A stretch of DNA of 64,000 nucleotides. Origin: Diphasiastrum complanatum. Lineage: Eukaryota; Streptophyta; Lycopodiopsida; Lycopodiales; Lycopodiaceae. Below the pieces are notes generated by a model. The model had not been told where the DNA came from. It was given only the letters and a program-made list of their open reading frames with translations, and did no database searches. Below, one piece after another: positions 33,070 to 43,984 of this stretch (the stretch's first letter is position 1; each line of letters begins with the position of its first letter). Made by a program: the position numbers and the translations under genes. The DNA lies in assembly GCA_029204225.1 (NCBI GenBank), contig CM055094.1:14698928-14762927 (forward strand). The letters are read 5' to 3'.

Positions 33070-34051
33070 TGATGAAAATCGTGTGATATGATCTGATACC
33101 ACTAATGAGAATGGGATTTCACAGTCGCAAAGCTTTCGTGAAAAAACCACGATCCTCTTGCACTTTGGATGGAGTCCAGATGTGATCGTTGGACGTTGCC
33201 AGCTAAATCACTCCTACAATCCTCTAGAATGTAGTCAGGCACTGCTGATCTACGTTTATAGAATTAATGCGGCATTTAACATAGCTTCAACCAAGGTGTC
33301 AAATTCAAATGAACAAGAAAACTCAAACATACGAATAACAGCAGACGCATTTGTATTCGAGATCAGACACAACAAGAAGAATCATCTATATTGATCTTTC
33401 TCTGATTTCTTCAAGCACTGCATGCAAATCCACGCAGTGCGTTGGTATGGAAGAAACACGGTTCTCTCATGAGTAATCGTCTCGCTTTACTAGCGGATAG
33501 TAGATCTCTATGGATCCTGATCACAGACTTCTATTGATCTATTTGTCAAGTATCATCTAGTAGGTATAGTCGCTCTATGTAGATCTAATATTAAAGTGGT
33601 TAAGCATCTACAACTAATCAGGGAATTACAAGAGTGGCAGATTAGCCATGACCTAAAGTGTATTTGCTGACGTCATGCCATCAGATCAAATATCTATACT
33701 TCTGGGTACTTTCGTGATCTTTGATGGTACTCTTTGGAGCGTGAGGGAAAAACGGGTTTCACGACATTTTTTGTGTCGCATCATTGGTTTCATTTCCAGC
33801 GTTGGTTTTGTTTTGTTCGTCTGTCTTTCTCTCATACTGGATCGCAAAAGGTTCTTATGCCAGACCGCAAAAGATTCTCGTTTATAAATCTTTTGTGTTC
33901 GCGAACTCTTCGTCTTTATTTTCTTTGAATTTCGTGTTCGCAAAACTTTGTGTGTTTCGTGTCTCCTAACTTTTGTGTTCGCGAACATCTTTGTTAGGTT
34001 GAGGGCTGAAAGCTAGCAAGGCTTTGTAGTTAGAAACATTTTGTTTCTTCA
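33070..34051 (-). mobile_element. 3' LTR of element L
   Basis: 982 bp, from tgatgaaaatcgtg to tttcttca. The polypurine tract (reverse gctccctctcaaagc, 34052-34066) follows. Inside its left end, at 33090-33101, lies a second, embedded copy of a primer-binding-site-like sequence. The 5' LTR has the same arrangement. Confidence 0.92.
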
Positions 34052-34066
34052 GCTCCCTCTCAAAGC

Positions 34067-34490
34067 ATGATAGCTTTACAATTCCGAGACTGCTCCTTCA
34101 TCTCTCAAAGAGTCCTTTGTCCAGGGTTTTGGTGAAGATGTCAGCAACCATGTCTTTTGTTCCTATGAAGGTGGTCTGCATCATCTTCTTTTCAATTAGA
34201 TTCCTGATCAAGTGATACTTGATCACAATGTGCTTTGTTCTAGAACGGAACATGAGATCTTTGGTCAGGTGTATTGTAGAGGTGTTGTCTATCTGCAAGA
34301 CCAGGGGCTCATTTCTTGTTTCGCCCAATTCATCCAAGAACTGCCTTAGCCAAATTATCTCGTTGGCCATCTTTGCTACTGCTACATACTCTGCTTCGCA
34401 GAATGACTGGGCTACAACGGTCTGCTTCTTGTTGACCCAGAGAACTGTTGCTCCTGATGCGATGGTGCATCTTCTGAAATGCATTTACAA
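34067..34490 (-). pseudogene. pol: Element L RNase H
   Basis: Minus frame (34098-34484) with VLWVNKKQTVVAQSFCEAEY (catalytic Glu), LVLQIDNTSTIHLTKD (Asp), KHIVIKYHLIRNLIEKKMMQ and MVADIFTKTLDKGLFER. The first catalytic Asp region (ASWASLKDD) is in another frame near 34500. The usual C-terminal tail continues to the polypurine tract after a frameshift. Confidence 0.88.
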
Positions 34491-35310
34491 TCATCCTTGA
34501 GGGATGCCCAGCTAGCACCACTGTAGGAAAGTATCTTGAAACCTGCATCACAACAATAACACAAGCCATAATCCCTCGTCAATTGAAGATATTGCAAAAT
34601 TCAATCTTCCAATGTGTCGAGCCTGGATTCGTACATAATTGGCTCATCCTAAATACTACATAAGCAATATCAGGGCCTATGTTGGCAACAAGGTATATCA
34701 GTGATCCTATCAGCTTCTTGTAGTGTGTGAACTACATATGTTCTCTCTCTTCCTCAATCTTTGGAGAATCATCATTCGTCAGCACCATCCCTGCGAGCAT
34801 TGGAGTGTTTGCTCCTTTGCAGTTTAGCATCCGAAGTCCTCTAGGATTGTCTGGGTGTATCTGGACTGGTGAAAGTATAACTTACCTCCCTTGTAGTCCC
34901 TTTCAATTTGTAAGCCTAGGTAACACTTGTCTACTCCCAGATACGCTATCTCAAAATATTTTGAAATGTCTGCCTTTACTTCAGCAACATATACATTGGA
35001 ATCAGCCAATAGAGGCTTGAATCCTAATGATTTCAGGGCTTGATCTTTATTCTTGTACCATTGTCGGGCTGATTGTTTTAGACCGTAGATGCTTATATGC
35101 ATTCTGCATGCATAGTCAGGAAGTGAATTCGATGTATCATGGGGGTTGATCCATATAGACCTCTTCGTCTTCTCATCCACAATGTGGATCCTGAGGTCAT
35201 AAGTTGCTGCATATGCAAATAATAGACATAGGGACAAATGTTTGATGATAGGAGAGAAGGTTTTAGAGTAGTCAATACCGTATCTCTAAGAAAAACCTTT
35301 TGCTACAAGT
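34491..35310 (-). pseudogene. pol: Element L RT, catalytic box deleted
   Basis: Seen: CLLFAYAATYDLRIHIVDEK, a damaged first-Asp region, YACRMHISIYGLKQSARQWY, KDQALKSLGFKPLLADSNVY, then directly EVKADISKYFEIAYLGVDKC and YLGLQIERDYKGGKLYFHQS. The block carrying YVDD is missing at about 34975-34990. Frameshifts separate the thumb region near 34600-34800. Confidence 0.88.
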
Positions 35311-35738
35311 CTTGTCTTGTATTTCGTCACATTTCCATCTGGTCCGCATTTGAGCTTGAAAACCCATTTGCATTTGACAGTCTTGCGCTTATGTGGCTCC
35401 AGTGTCCATACCTGGTTCTTCTTTATGGACTCCATCTCTTCGTTCATGCATTGGATCCATCTATCCTTTTTTGGACTCTCAATTGCCTCCTCAAAAGTCT
35501 GTTGTTCGCCACTGAATCCGCAGAACTCTTCTGATGTGGAAGATGAACTACCTAACACATATCTTGTTGGTGCTCTTTGTGGTCTTGTCGACCTTCTAGG
35601 AGATCCTCTTGGAATAGCTATGTCTTTGTCTTTGTCTGCTCTGCTCGGTCCCGAACCATCTTGGTTTACAGGAACTGCGGCAGCAGGTTGCCTCTCGAAT
35701 CTTTCTTCATCAGATTCGTCACTCGAATAGGAGGCAAC
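35286..35738 (-). pseudogene. pol: Element L RT N-terminus and hinge
   Basis: Minus frame 35286-35558: EEAIESPKKDRWIQCMNEEM, SIKKNQVWTLEPHKRKTVKC, KWVFKLKCGPDGNVTKYKTR, LVAKGFS. Upstream lies an acidic hinge with SDESDEERFERQ-like content in another frame. A stop separates LVAKGFS from the next RT block. Confidence 0.85.
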
Positions 35739-36730
35739 TCAAAAATCTTCGTTTTCGTGTTTGTCCTCTGCTCCCTCTGTTGTTGGCGGTAGGTCATAGT
35801 ACTGTCTCTCCAGAACTTCGTAGTTGACAAGGTCGTCGTAGCTTACAGGATTGTCATTGGCCATTGTCCTACTCTCATCGAATCTGACATCTCTCACTAT
35901 TTTCACAATGTTCGTGTCTGGCATGTAGACTCTACAGTATGACGAATTGTTGTCATAACCTACCAGAAATCCCTGCTTGGCTTTCTCATCAAGCTTCTTT
36001 CGAAGCTTATCAGGAATATGTTCATAAGCTCCATAGCCAAAGATTCTGACGTGAGACAGGTTGGGCTTTCTACCCCACCATAGCTCATGTGGTGTTGTGT
36101 GAGGAACACCAGACTTGCCTGTTATGTTTTGAATGTATGCAGCTGTAGCTACTGCTTTAGCCCATAGTACCCTTGGAGCTTCCATCAAGGTCCTATTCTT
36201 TCATTCAACAACACCATTACATTGCGGTGTGTAGGCTATAGTTCTTCTGTGAATGATGCCACGATCATTGCAAAAGTCAGTGAAGCGATTCGAGATGTAT
36301 TCGCCACCTCGATCTGTTCTGATCTGCTTCACCTTGATGCCTATACATATTTTAGCCCAATTCACATATTCTATGAATTTGTCAAGTGCTTCAGCTGGCA
36401 AATTTGCTATAATCATCAATGAAGGTTATATAATACTTTGAGCCTCCTATTGAGATCACGTTGAATAGTCCACAGATGTGAGAGTGCACTAGCTCCAGAA
36501 TCTTTGTCGTTCTGTAGGAGTCTTTGATGATGTGCATGACATCTTGCCTTTCAAACATGCATCACAGGTGGTCAAGTTGGTTGCATTCAAGATGCTGACC
36601 CCTGTTATCGCTCCATGATGGCTTGCTTGGTAAAGTGCCATTGAGTTCATGTGGTAGAGTCTTTTGTGCCACAGAGTGTCTGGCGAGTCGTCATGAGTCT
36701 AATGCACCTGATCTGTAGGTAGGCGTACCT
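35739..36730 (-). pseudogene. pol: Element L integrase
   Basis: C-terminal part is a 149-codon frame (35739-36188): LWAKAVATAAYIQNITGKSG, HELWWGRKPNLSHVRIFGYG, FLVGYDNNSSYCRVYMPDTN, VRDVRFDES. The core (36201-36419) gives VKQIRTDRGGEYISNRFTDF (second catalytic Asp) and IAYTPQCNGVVE (catalytic Glu). The N-terminal zinc region and first Asp lie in 36420-36730 with frameshifts. Confidence 0.88.
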
Positions 36731-37140
36731 TTAGATGATATAGGTTCTCTTTCCTTCGCCTTGAGTGATCAAAGTACTGGTACTGGCATCAATCACATTG
36801 CATGCTTCGTCAAAAAACATCACACGCATCCCCGCATCTACTATTCTTGCTATAGAAAGCAAGTCTTGTTGCAGAGTAGGCATGAACAGAACATCTTTGA
36901 GTCGTCTGTCTCTATCGTGTGTGTTGAGCCATAGTGAACCAATACCGTTCACTTGATGTCTAGATCCATCTCCAGGAACTATGAATCTTGAAGGATCTGC
37001 ACTTCTAAGATCAGACATTATTCGTCTTGATGTGACAAAGTGTGAGGTGGCTCCTGAATCTAGGATCACCTCATGTGTGTCAGATATTGATGCTGCACAC
37101 ATGTCTTCACATATATAGACGGTTGAATAGTTTATGTCCA
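36731..37140 (-). pseudogene. pol: Element L protease
   Basis: Clean minus frame: EVILDSGATSHFVTSRRIMS (intact active site DSG), FIVPGDGSRHQVNGIGSLWL, LKDVLFMPTLQQDLLSIARI. It ends at the GAG-pre-integrase junction. Confidence 0.9.
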
Positions 37141-38116
37141 ATCTTTCTTTGCCTATTTTTGAGCTCTCGGGCTCCTCAACATAGGATGATCTATTCCTAT
37201 TCTCTTGTATGTTTTGTGCTGATTTGTTTCTCGGGTTTTGGTGGCAATCCATGGCTACATGACCCTTCTTATGGCAATGGATACACCCAATCTTAGGATT
37301 GAGCTAGCATGTATCAACTGTATGCCCATCTCTTTTGTATCTCACGCAAGTCTTCTTGTCTACACCTTGCTGTTTCGACCTCCCTTTGCTCTTCCAATTG
37401 CTCTTGCTGGTCCCCTCTGCTTGTTGGTCACGATCATGCCTCTGATTGGACTCCCTCTTAGGCTTAAATAACTTCTTTGATTTTTTTTTGTTGCCGTAGA
37501 GGGCCTGGTCAGAACCATCTTTGAATTCAAGATGTTTTCTGGCCTCGACTTCCTCTCAAATCTCGACAATTGCCTTTTCAAGATTCATGGTAGGATCTTT
37601 CGCGAGCAGGGTCCTCGTTGTCTGGAATGATTTGGGTAAGGCTCTCAATAGGTACGTGGGCTGCTTCTCAGCTGACACATTGTTCTCTGCTCCAGAATTA
37701 TGTAGTGATAGAAACAGATCCTTTATCTTTCTTACGAGAGAAGCGAGGTCCTTTCTATTCCACTGTAGATTCATCAATTGATCTTCCAACATCATGATTT
37801 GACTTCTTGATTTCGTCTGAAATCTAGTGAGTAATGCATCCCACATCTTCTTAGCTTTGGAGAGTGTATCCAAGTCAAGTGTGAGACTATCTTCGATGGA
37901 AGATCACAACAAGGCTACTGCCTTGTTGTTTTTCTCCCTCCATTCGCGTAGCTCCTTGCTTGTTGTCGTAGGCATTTCTTCTTTGCCATCTACCTAGGGG
38001 AACAGTCCTTCACCCTTGAGTATCAATGATGTCTTAACTTTCCAGGCTAGAAAGTTAGATCCTAAAGAATCAAGTATTGTGCAGATCTTGCTCTGCATGT
38101 TGCTGATTGAAGCCAT
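37141..38116 (-). pseudogene. gag: Element L gag
   Basis: ATG at 38116 (MASISNMQSK) opens gag. Frameshifts and stops occur near 37900-38050, then DTLSKAKKMWDALLTRFQTK, SRSQIMMLEDQLMNLQWNRK, AENNVSAEKQPTYLLRALPK. Two zinc knuckles follow: CVRYKRDGHTVDTC (second Cys replaced by Tyr) and CIHCHKKGHVAMDC (intact), with a stop between them. Confidence 0.85.
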
Positions 38117-38219
38117 TGCTTCTTGGAGTCTGTTCCCTTGTTGATGGTTGTTTGTTTGAATGCTTGGCCTCTTGGATCTACGAGCTTCTTGGCTATGTCA
38201 GAATATGACAAGATAATCG

Positions 38220-38231
38220 GCTCTGATACCA
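38220..38231 (-). other. Primer-binding site of element L
   Basis: gctctgatacca, an exact initiator tRNA-Met complement, one base from the LTR that starts at 38233. A second near-copy, gctttgatacca, lies inside the LTR at 38253-38264. Confidence 0.92.
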
Positions 38232-38232
38232 C

Positions 38233-39078
38233 TGATGAGAATCGTGTGATATGCTTTGATACCACTGATGAAAATGGGATTTCATAGTCGCAAAGCTTTC
38301 GCAAAGGAACCACGATTCTCTTGCACTTCGGATGAAGTTCAGATGCGATCGCTGGACACTGCCAGCTGAATCACTCCTACAATCTTCCAGAATGTAGTCA
38401 GGCACTGCTAATCTACGTTCATAAAATTAATGCGACATTCAACATAGTTTCAACCAAGGTGTGGAATTCAAATGAACAAGAAAACTCAGACATACAAATA
38501 ACAATAGACGCATTTGCATTCGAGATCAGACACAACAAGAAGAATCATCTATATTGATCTTTATCTGATTTCTTTAAGCACTGCATGCAAATCCACGCAT
38601 TGCGTTGGCGTGGGAGAAACACGGTTCTCTCACGAGTAATCGTCTCACTTTACTAGTAGACAGTGGATCTCTATGGATCTCGATCACAGAACTCATCTCG
38701 CACGCAGGCGGACTTGTTGTTTGTATTTCGTCTTGATTGCTTACTAGCATCAGACTACTACACTACACTATATGTGTATTTTGTTGATCTATATGTCAAG
38801 TATCATCCAGTAAGTATAGTCGCTCTATGTAAATCTAATATTAGAGAGATTAAGCATCTACAACTAATCAGGGAATGACAAGAGTGGCAGATTAGCCACG
38901 ACCTGAAGTGTATCTGCTGACATCATGCTATCATGCCATCAAATCATATATCTGTACTTCTGGGTACTTGCGTGATCTTTGCTAGTACTCTTTGGAGTGT
39001 GAGGGCAAAACGGGTTTTGCGACATTTTTCATGTTGCGTCGTTGGTTTTGTTTCCATCGTCTGCCTTTCTCTTGTCAT
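38233..39078 (-). mobile_element. 5' LTR of element L, left part
   Basis: Aligns with 33070 to about 33842 of the 3' LTR. Interrupted at about 39078 by insert T; the LTR resumes near 43599. A 60-bp block around 38690-38770 is absent from the 3' copy. Confidence 0.9.
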
Positions 39079-39080
39079 TA

Positions 39081-39106
39081 GAGAAACTTAGAGCCCAACG
39101 AGGGCC
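39081..39106. repeat. Left terminal inverted repeat of insert T
   Basis: 26 bp beginning gagaaactta. It pairs with the reverse complement of 43571-43596 at 20 of 26 positions, with the best match over the g.gcccaa.gagggcc half. Confidence 0.7.
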
Positions 39107-39553
39107 TTTGAAAAAGATATTTTTTTATTTTTTTCTTATTTTCATTGCCATGTGGACCAATTGAAACCTTAGCTTCGGGGTTCTACGTAACGTAGAATTT
39201 TCCAAATACAAATAGAATAAAAACTTTTTAAATATATTGTTGTTTTGTCGGGCAGCATGTGAAAATGCTATTGGTCGATGAGGCCTGCCCTTCCAGCACA
39301 TCACTGTCCAAAGAGACCCAAAAATATAAAAAATGAATATGACAGATGGTTGAGATGAGAAAATCGATATACCATTAATGTATATGCATTGTCAAACCAT
39401 AATTAATAGAGATGACCAGAGATAATTCATGGCGCCAAATAAATCAGTGTTTCAAATTTTTGCTAACAATTTTTTTCAGATTCATGGCTTTTTGTCTACG
39501 CAAATTTTTAGATTCATAGTTCATTGTTTCAGATTTTTGCATGCAAATTACGA

Positions 39554-40735
39554 ATGGCGCCATCAAGGAAGCCGTGCTCCTCAATCGACTCTGTGCTTCT
39601 ATTCAACGAGATAGATGATAATGGATTATGGGTGCCAAGAAAATATTCAAAAAACTCTTGGGTTTTGATGCATCCATCATCAAGAGGAGCATTTTGAAAA
39701 AGGAAAAAATCAAAAATATCATTTTGATCTTATTGGAAGGCCAGAATTTTGGATTTCAGAACATCATTTGGAGGAAAATCTATTTCTGAAATTCTAGTCC
39801 AACATGTATATATGCATTTAGATATAAATGTGCAAGGATTCAACCGTCAGGATCACAAAAAAAGCAACTATGAGTATTGATATTTTTGATACTTTGATTT
39901 TTGTCATTCATAAATATCTAATAGTATACTTGCCAATCTGATCATTTTTCTCTTGCAGATTTATATCCATCCAACATAAATGAATGAGAGTTGAGTGGAT
40001 CTTTAGTAGGTGTGTTAGATGTTATTCACACTGATATTGGACAGCTGCAATATCGAGGTAGAACTACAAAAGATCTAGCTGATAGTGGAATCTTTTTTTG
40101 TGAATCAATGTACATTCCTAGTACAAATAAATATTTTGGACAAATAATACCAGTTCCATTACCTAGTTTTGAAAGTGATGAATGGATTGCACCAGATGCT
40201 ACAATTTCATAATCATTTCATTGCAAGATATATAATGATGTAAAAAATTCATTAGAAATGAGCACAGGATCAAAAACAGTCAGATTGAGTTGGTTTATTT
40301 TCTTGAATGTGGATTTCTTTTCAAGTGTCAATGTACACAAAACCCCAACGATGTTATGCAAAAATTTATCAGATAGTTTATTATCTGAACTTATGGATGA
40401 AGGCTGGGACAAAAGATCAGATGGAGAAATAGAATGTAGAATTAAAATGTCTTCCATGTGCTTCCCTTATCAAATCGAAAAATAAATGTTGAGCTTATGC
40501 TTCCATTATCAAAGACGGAAAAAAAAAATAAAGGTAAATGGGTGCCACTCGATCAAGACTTGGAAGCTAGTGGACATTCAAAACGAAAATATTGAAATTA
40601 TATACAATGATGCCGTTTTGACATGTGTTGAGGTGGAAGAAGATTGGAGTCTAAACTACATCTGGTGGAAATTATTGCTCCTACAAGATGATGTACTTTC
40701 AGACTTCAGATTCATTTTCAATGGTAAACTCGTAA
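39554..40735 (+). pseudogene. Plus-strand unit of insert T, unknown protein
   Basis: ATG at 39554 opens 47 codons (MAPSRKPCSSIDSVLLFNEI...). A pyrimidine tract and AG at 39957-39958 then precede a frame that stays constant from 39959 to 40731 with three isolated stops (about 39985, 40210, 40483). It ends at a consensus donor GTAAGT (40732-40737). Seen: SGSLVGVLDVIHTDIGQLQY, KTVRLSWFIFLNVDFFSSVN, LSELMDEGWDKRSDGEIECR, EEDWSLNYIWWKLLLLQDDV and SDFRFIFNGKL. The last part has a ubiquitin-like feel, but that is only an impression. I do not recognise the family. Confidence 0.45.
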
Positions 40736-40984
40736 GTAACTGTAAACACTCGATCTTTTATGAATAGTTTCAATTAAAACTTTCTAATACAAACTCTGTA
40801 CTAATTCTAACTAGCTTTGTATAAGTTTTATGCATGTACGTAAAAGACATGAGCTCGAGATCCAATACAGAGATATTGGCAAAACAATCCAACTTATGGA
40901 AAAACATTGAGATTCACTATCAGCAAATACATGCCAATGTCTTTTTATCATTATAGAAAAATTGCATTCCATTATTAGACTATG

Positions 40985-43232
40985 GACACAAGCTGATTGT
41001 AAGATCTCTATTCTATGCTGCAATAATTTCTTTCCAAACCGTGTATTGGACCTTAGATTGTTTGCCAGAATAATTTGATAAAAATCTTCGAGCTTTAGAT
41101 CCTCCAATGCTCGGCTTGCATGGAATATTTCCTGTTTTACTTGATAACTTGTCATCTTTTTTTATTTTAACGTGGCCTTTATGTAAGCCTGCTTTGGACA
41201 ACACATCCTCTAATCTAGAAATAGCTTCCTTTGTAGAGGCCTCTGGCTTGGAATTCCATGCAAACAAGATGTGAAGATATATTATTTTTTCTATAATATG
41301 CACCTCCGCATGCAATGTACAGATATGAACATTTCGTAGAGAATCGATGGTACAGATTTTCAATCAGGATCTTCTCAATCTCTTGATTTTCCTGTACTCC
41401 TTGTCATGTCTTTTGTTGTTTTCATGCAGTACAAACAAGGGTGTTTAGAGTTAGCGCCATGAGATACATTGCACATACATTTTAATGTCTTCAGATCTCT
41501 TGCTAAATGCCATTCAATGTTGAAAGTGCCAATTCCAAGAATATTGAGTGGAACTCCCTCCATGTGATTTTTTATGGTGGCAGGATATGATGTTCTATTA
41601 AATATCCATGAGAGAATGTTATCGTCTTCTTTCAGCACCTATAAGAGAATACAAAAACGTGACTAGCCTCATAATATTAACACAAAGAAGATTTTAGATA
41701 TGAAATCCATATTCAAATGATTATCTCTATTTATAATGCAAAGGAACTGCTATACCTGAAATGCTGCCAACCATCGGATATCATTTTTTGATTGAACACT
41801 GAAATTGAGGCCTTCTGAGTCTTTTGAATTTGAAATTGCTCCATTCGTGATTTTCAGACTGACTCTTTCCATTTTTTGTCCTTTTATAATTTCAGGCTCA
41901 TCTAACTTGAGAGCAACTATCAACTTGTTATTGACATTCTCATTTGTAATATCGTAAAAATTTATGATAAATGTTAATAACTGATTAATGTCAATAAATA
42001 AATTGTTGGAATTGTTATATGCTAGACTTTCTCCTTTTGAGCAATACACTTCATTGATATGAGATGGATTACCAACTATTGTCTGCAAACCATGGTTTAA
42101 GACGTCTCTTTTTTTTAAAAGATGAAATGGTCGTGGGATTGGAAACTTTGTAATATTTACCTGTGCAAATGCCTCCTTTATCATCTTAAACATTGTTGCA
42201 TATGCTTCCCTACCGATGCTAGGAAAGTCACATGCCCCCTGAAACAATGTGGTGTCTAATATTTTTCCAACTTCATCCATAATGCTATCAGTAACTAACG
42301 CCTTAATCTTTTTTCATTTTGTTATTATTTAACATTGATTGCATAGATTTAGAAGTCAAGATAGAGCCTAGTGAGTTTCCAATTGAAATCTCATCGGCCA
42401 AATGGTCTTCAACAACCAATGTTGATCTGCATTGCAAACATAATGTTCATGAAAATGTCAGTAGAAATTAGGACACTCATAGTATTCACAACAATATATA
42501 ATAAGCAAATCAATAGAAAGTTGAAAGGAATAAACAACAAAATTAGCGATTATAAATAAATCAAAAAGTTCAAGCAATTTTCAATACCAAATAAGCTATA
42601 ACTTACTTGAATGCACGGATTCGTCTTTTTCTATGACCTCCTCTGGATGATAGATCACATATATCCTTGTTTAGCAGTCTTTTTCTCTTGTTGCTTCGGA
42701 CCTTTCTGTTGAGCACATCCATATCTTTAACAAGAGACAAATATGAGATACACATGGATTGAAATGCAATTTTTATCTCATCATTACTAGTTGTATAATA
42801 ATGCAAAGAAGATCTCAACCTTTGGATCTCCTCCTTGAGCATCTCATTTTCATCCAAACAAGTTTTCATCTTTGTAGATTTTTCTTCACTCTCCTTTGAT
42901 ATTTTTCTTGATTCCTCTTCCAAATAATGTATTCTTTGTATTGAATGTGCATTCCCATAGAGCATCAAATTCTCACAATAATCCAAAAGGCCATTTTTAC
43001 CATGACACATATAGATTATTAACTAACTCGCTGAATGAAAATCTAGATGTTGCAATGAACATGGATCAATAGGATACAATGTTCCTGATGATCATAAATC
43101 TACATGTTTTAGCTTTTTCTCCCTGTATCGGACCATATCAAAAGTTGATAATCTGGGTTGCTTTGAATTTCTCATCTTGAGCGGAGCATATTCTGGTGAT
43201 AGATCCACATGAAGATGATAAAGCTTCATCAT
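40985..43232 (-). CDS. Minus-strand multi-exon transposase-like gene of insert T
   Basis: Read on the minus strand: a possible first exon (43232-43092, EYAPLKMRNSKQPRLSTFDM); a coiled-coil exon with a basic tail (43010-42603) ending at donor GTAAGT; an exon after acceptor TGCAG near 42440 leading into MDEVGKILDTTLFQGACDFP (to 41750, donor CAG/GTATAG); an exon after CTTATAG (41642-41375) with NIEWHLARDLKTLKCMCNVS and SKHPCLYCM; then AEVHIIEKIIYLHILFAW and SSKTGNIPCKPSIGGSKARR (to about 41015). The DLK...HPCxYC and LHAE...SSKTGN blocks resemble uncharacterised eukaryotic transposase-like proteins. A frameshift near 41370 may be a lesion or a missed intron. Confidence 0.5.
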
Positions 43233-43570
43233 CAGTACAGTAGTATAGTATCAAACAACACAATGACAATAACAAAGCTGGAGATGGCGCTAACGACTCT
43301 GTTGGAGATAGAGATGGCGTAGGCTTTTTTCAAAAATGTCACTCCTAATTCAGATTGTTGAGTGTTCCCAACTATTAGGAGGGAATATTTCAACATTTTG
43401 AGAAATTATATTTTAATTGTGGTTAAACACCGGTGAAAATTGATGTGACTAAACTAAGGTGCATTCATTTACATGGAAAGTAGTGCGGGCAGATGCGTAA
43501 AGAAGTTAGATTATGATATTATAGTTACTTTATAGTTATTTTTCTCTCTCCTACATGGCATTTCTTATAG

Positions 43571-43596
43571 GGCCCTCTTTGGGCCCATATTTTTTC
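43571..43596. repeat. Right terminal inverted repeat of insert T
   Basis: Partner of 39081-39106. It also forms a short internal hairpin, gggccc-tcttt-gggccc. The flanking taatgac mirrors the left gtcatta. Confidence 0.7.
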
Positions 43597-43598
43597 TA

Positions 43599-43817
43599 AT
43601 GACTAGATAGCAAAAGATTCTCGTGCCAGACCGCAAAAGATTCTTGTTGATGAATCTTTCGTATTCGCGAACAGTTCGTCTTCATTTTCTTTGACTTTTG
43701 TGTTCGCAAAACTTTTCGTATTTCGTGTCTCCTGACTTTCGTGTTCGCGAACATCTTCGTCAGGTTGAGGGTTGAAAGCTAGTAAGGCTTTATAGTTAGA
43801 AACATTTTGTTTCTTCA
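43599..43817 (-). mobile_element. 5' LTR of element L, right part
   Basis: Continues the LTR broken at 39078, from gactagatagcaaaag to tttcttca, matching about 33838-34051 of the 3' copy. Followed by target duplication tacaa (43818-43822). Confidence 0.92.
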
Positions 43818-43822
43818 TACAA

Positions 43823-43975
43823 GAGGAGATCAGAAGATCTGCATCCTCCTTAGGCTCAGGATCGATTCCTCAAGCTCTATATTCGAAAAATCAGAAGTTT
43901 AGATCCAAGAGATCTACAAAGTCAGGCCATACTAACAAGAAGAGCAACATGAAGAGTGGACCAAATTATGATTCA
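43823..43975 (+). pseudogene. gag: Copia A2 gag, right part
   Basis: Continues the A2 gag frame interrupted at 33069: EEIRRSASSLGSGSIPQALY and a basic stretch FRSKRSTKSGHTNKKSNMK, typical of the region before the zinc knuckle. Truncated at about 43975 by gypsy G. Confidence 0.78.
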
Positions 43976-43984
43976 GGATTGAAT

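Larger units (their letters stand above)
39079..43598. mobile_element. Insert T: DNA-transposon-like element with two convergent genes
   Basis: About 4.5 kb absent from the 3' LTR copy and bounded by imperfect terminal inverted repeats (39081-39106 against 43571-43596, 20 of 26 bases identical, both containing agcccaa/gggcccaa-type cores). The sequence gtcatta at the left edge mirrors taatgac at the right, so the target was TA- or TTA/TAA-centred; an unambiguous direct duplication cannot be assigned. It encodes a plus-strand unit (39554-40735) and a minus-strand unit (40985-43232), and has no gag, RT or integrase. The superfamily is not recognised. Confidence 0.75.
33070..43817 (-). mobile_element. 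Copia element L, nearly full-length, with nested insert T
   Basis: Both LTRs, polypurine tract, primer-binding site and the copia gene order gag-protease-integrase-RT-RNase H are present on the minus strand. Exact 5-bp duplications tacaa (33065-33069 and 43818-43822) bound it. The target is A2 gag, which continues on the other side. Without insert T (39079-43598) it is about 6.2 kb. All genes carry lesions. Confidence 0.93.

Noticed and set aside
39554-40735. Assigning the plus-strand T protein to the ubiquitin-like fold
   Set aside because: Only the last 50 residues give that impression and no signature residue supports it.
39074-43603. An exact target duplication for insert T
   Set aside because: gtcatta and taatgac are inverted, not direct, copies. 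TA, TTA/TAA or a palindromic target all remain possible, so no duplication is claimed.
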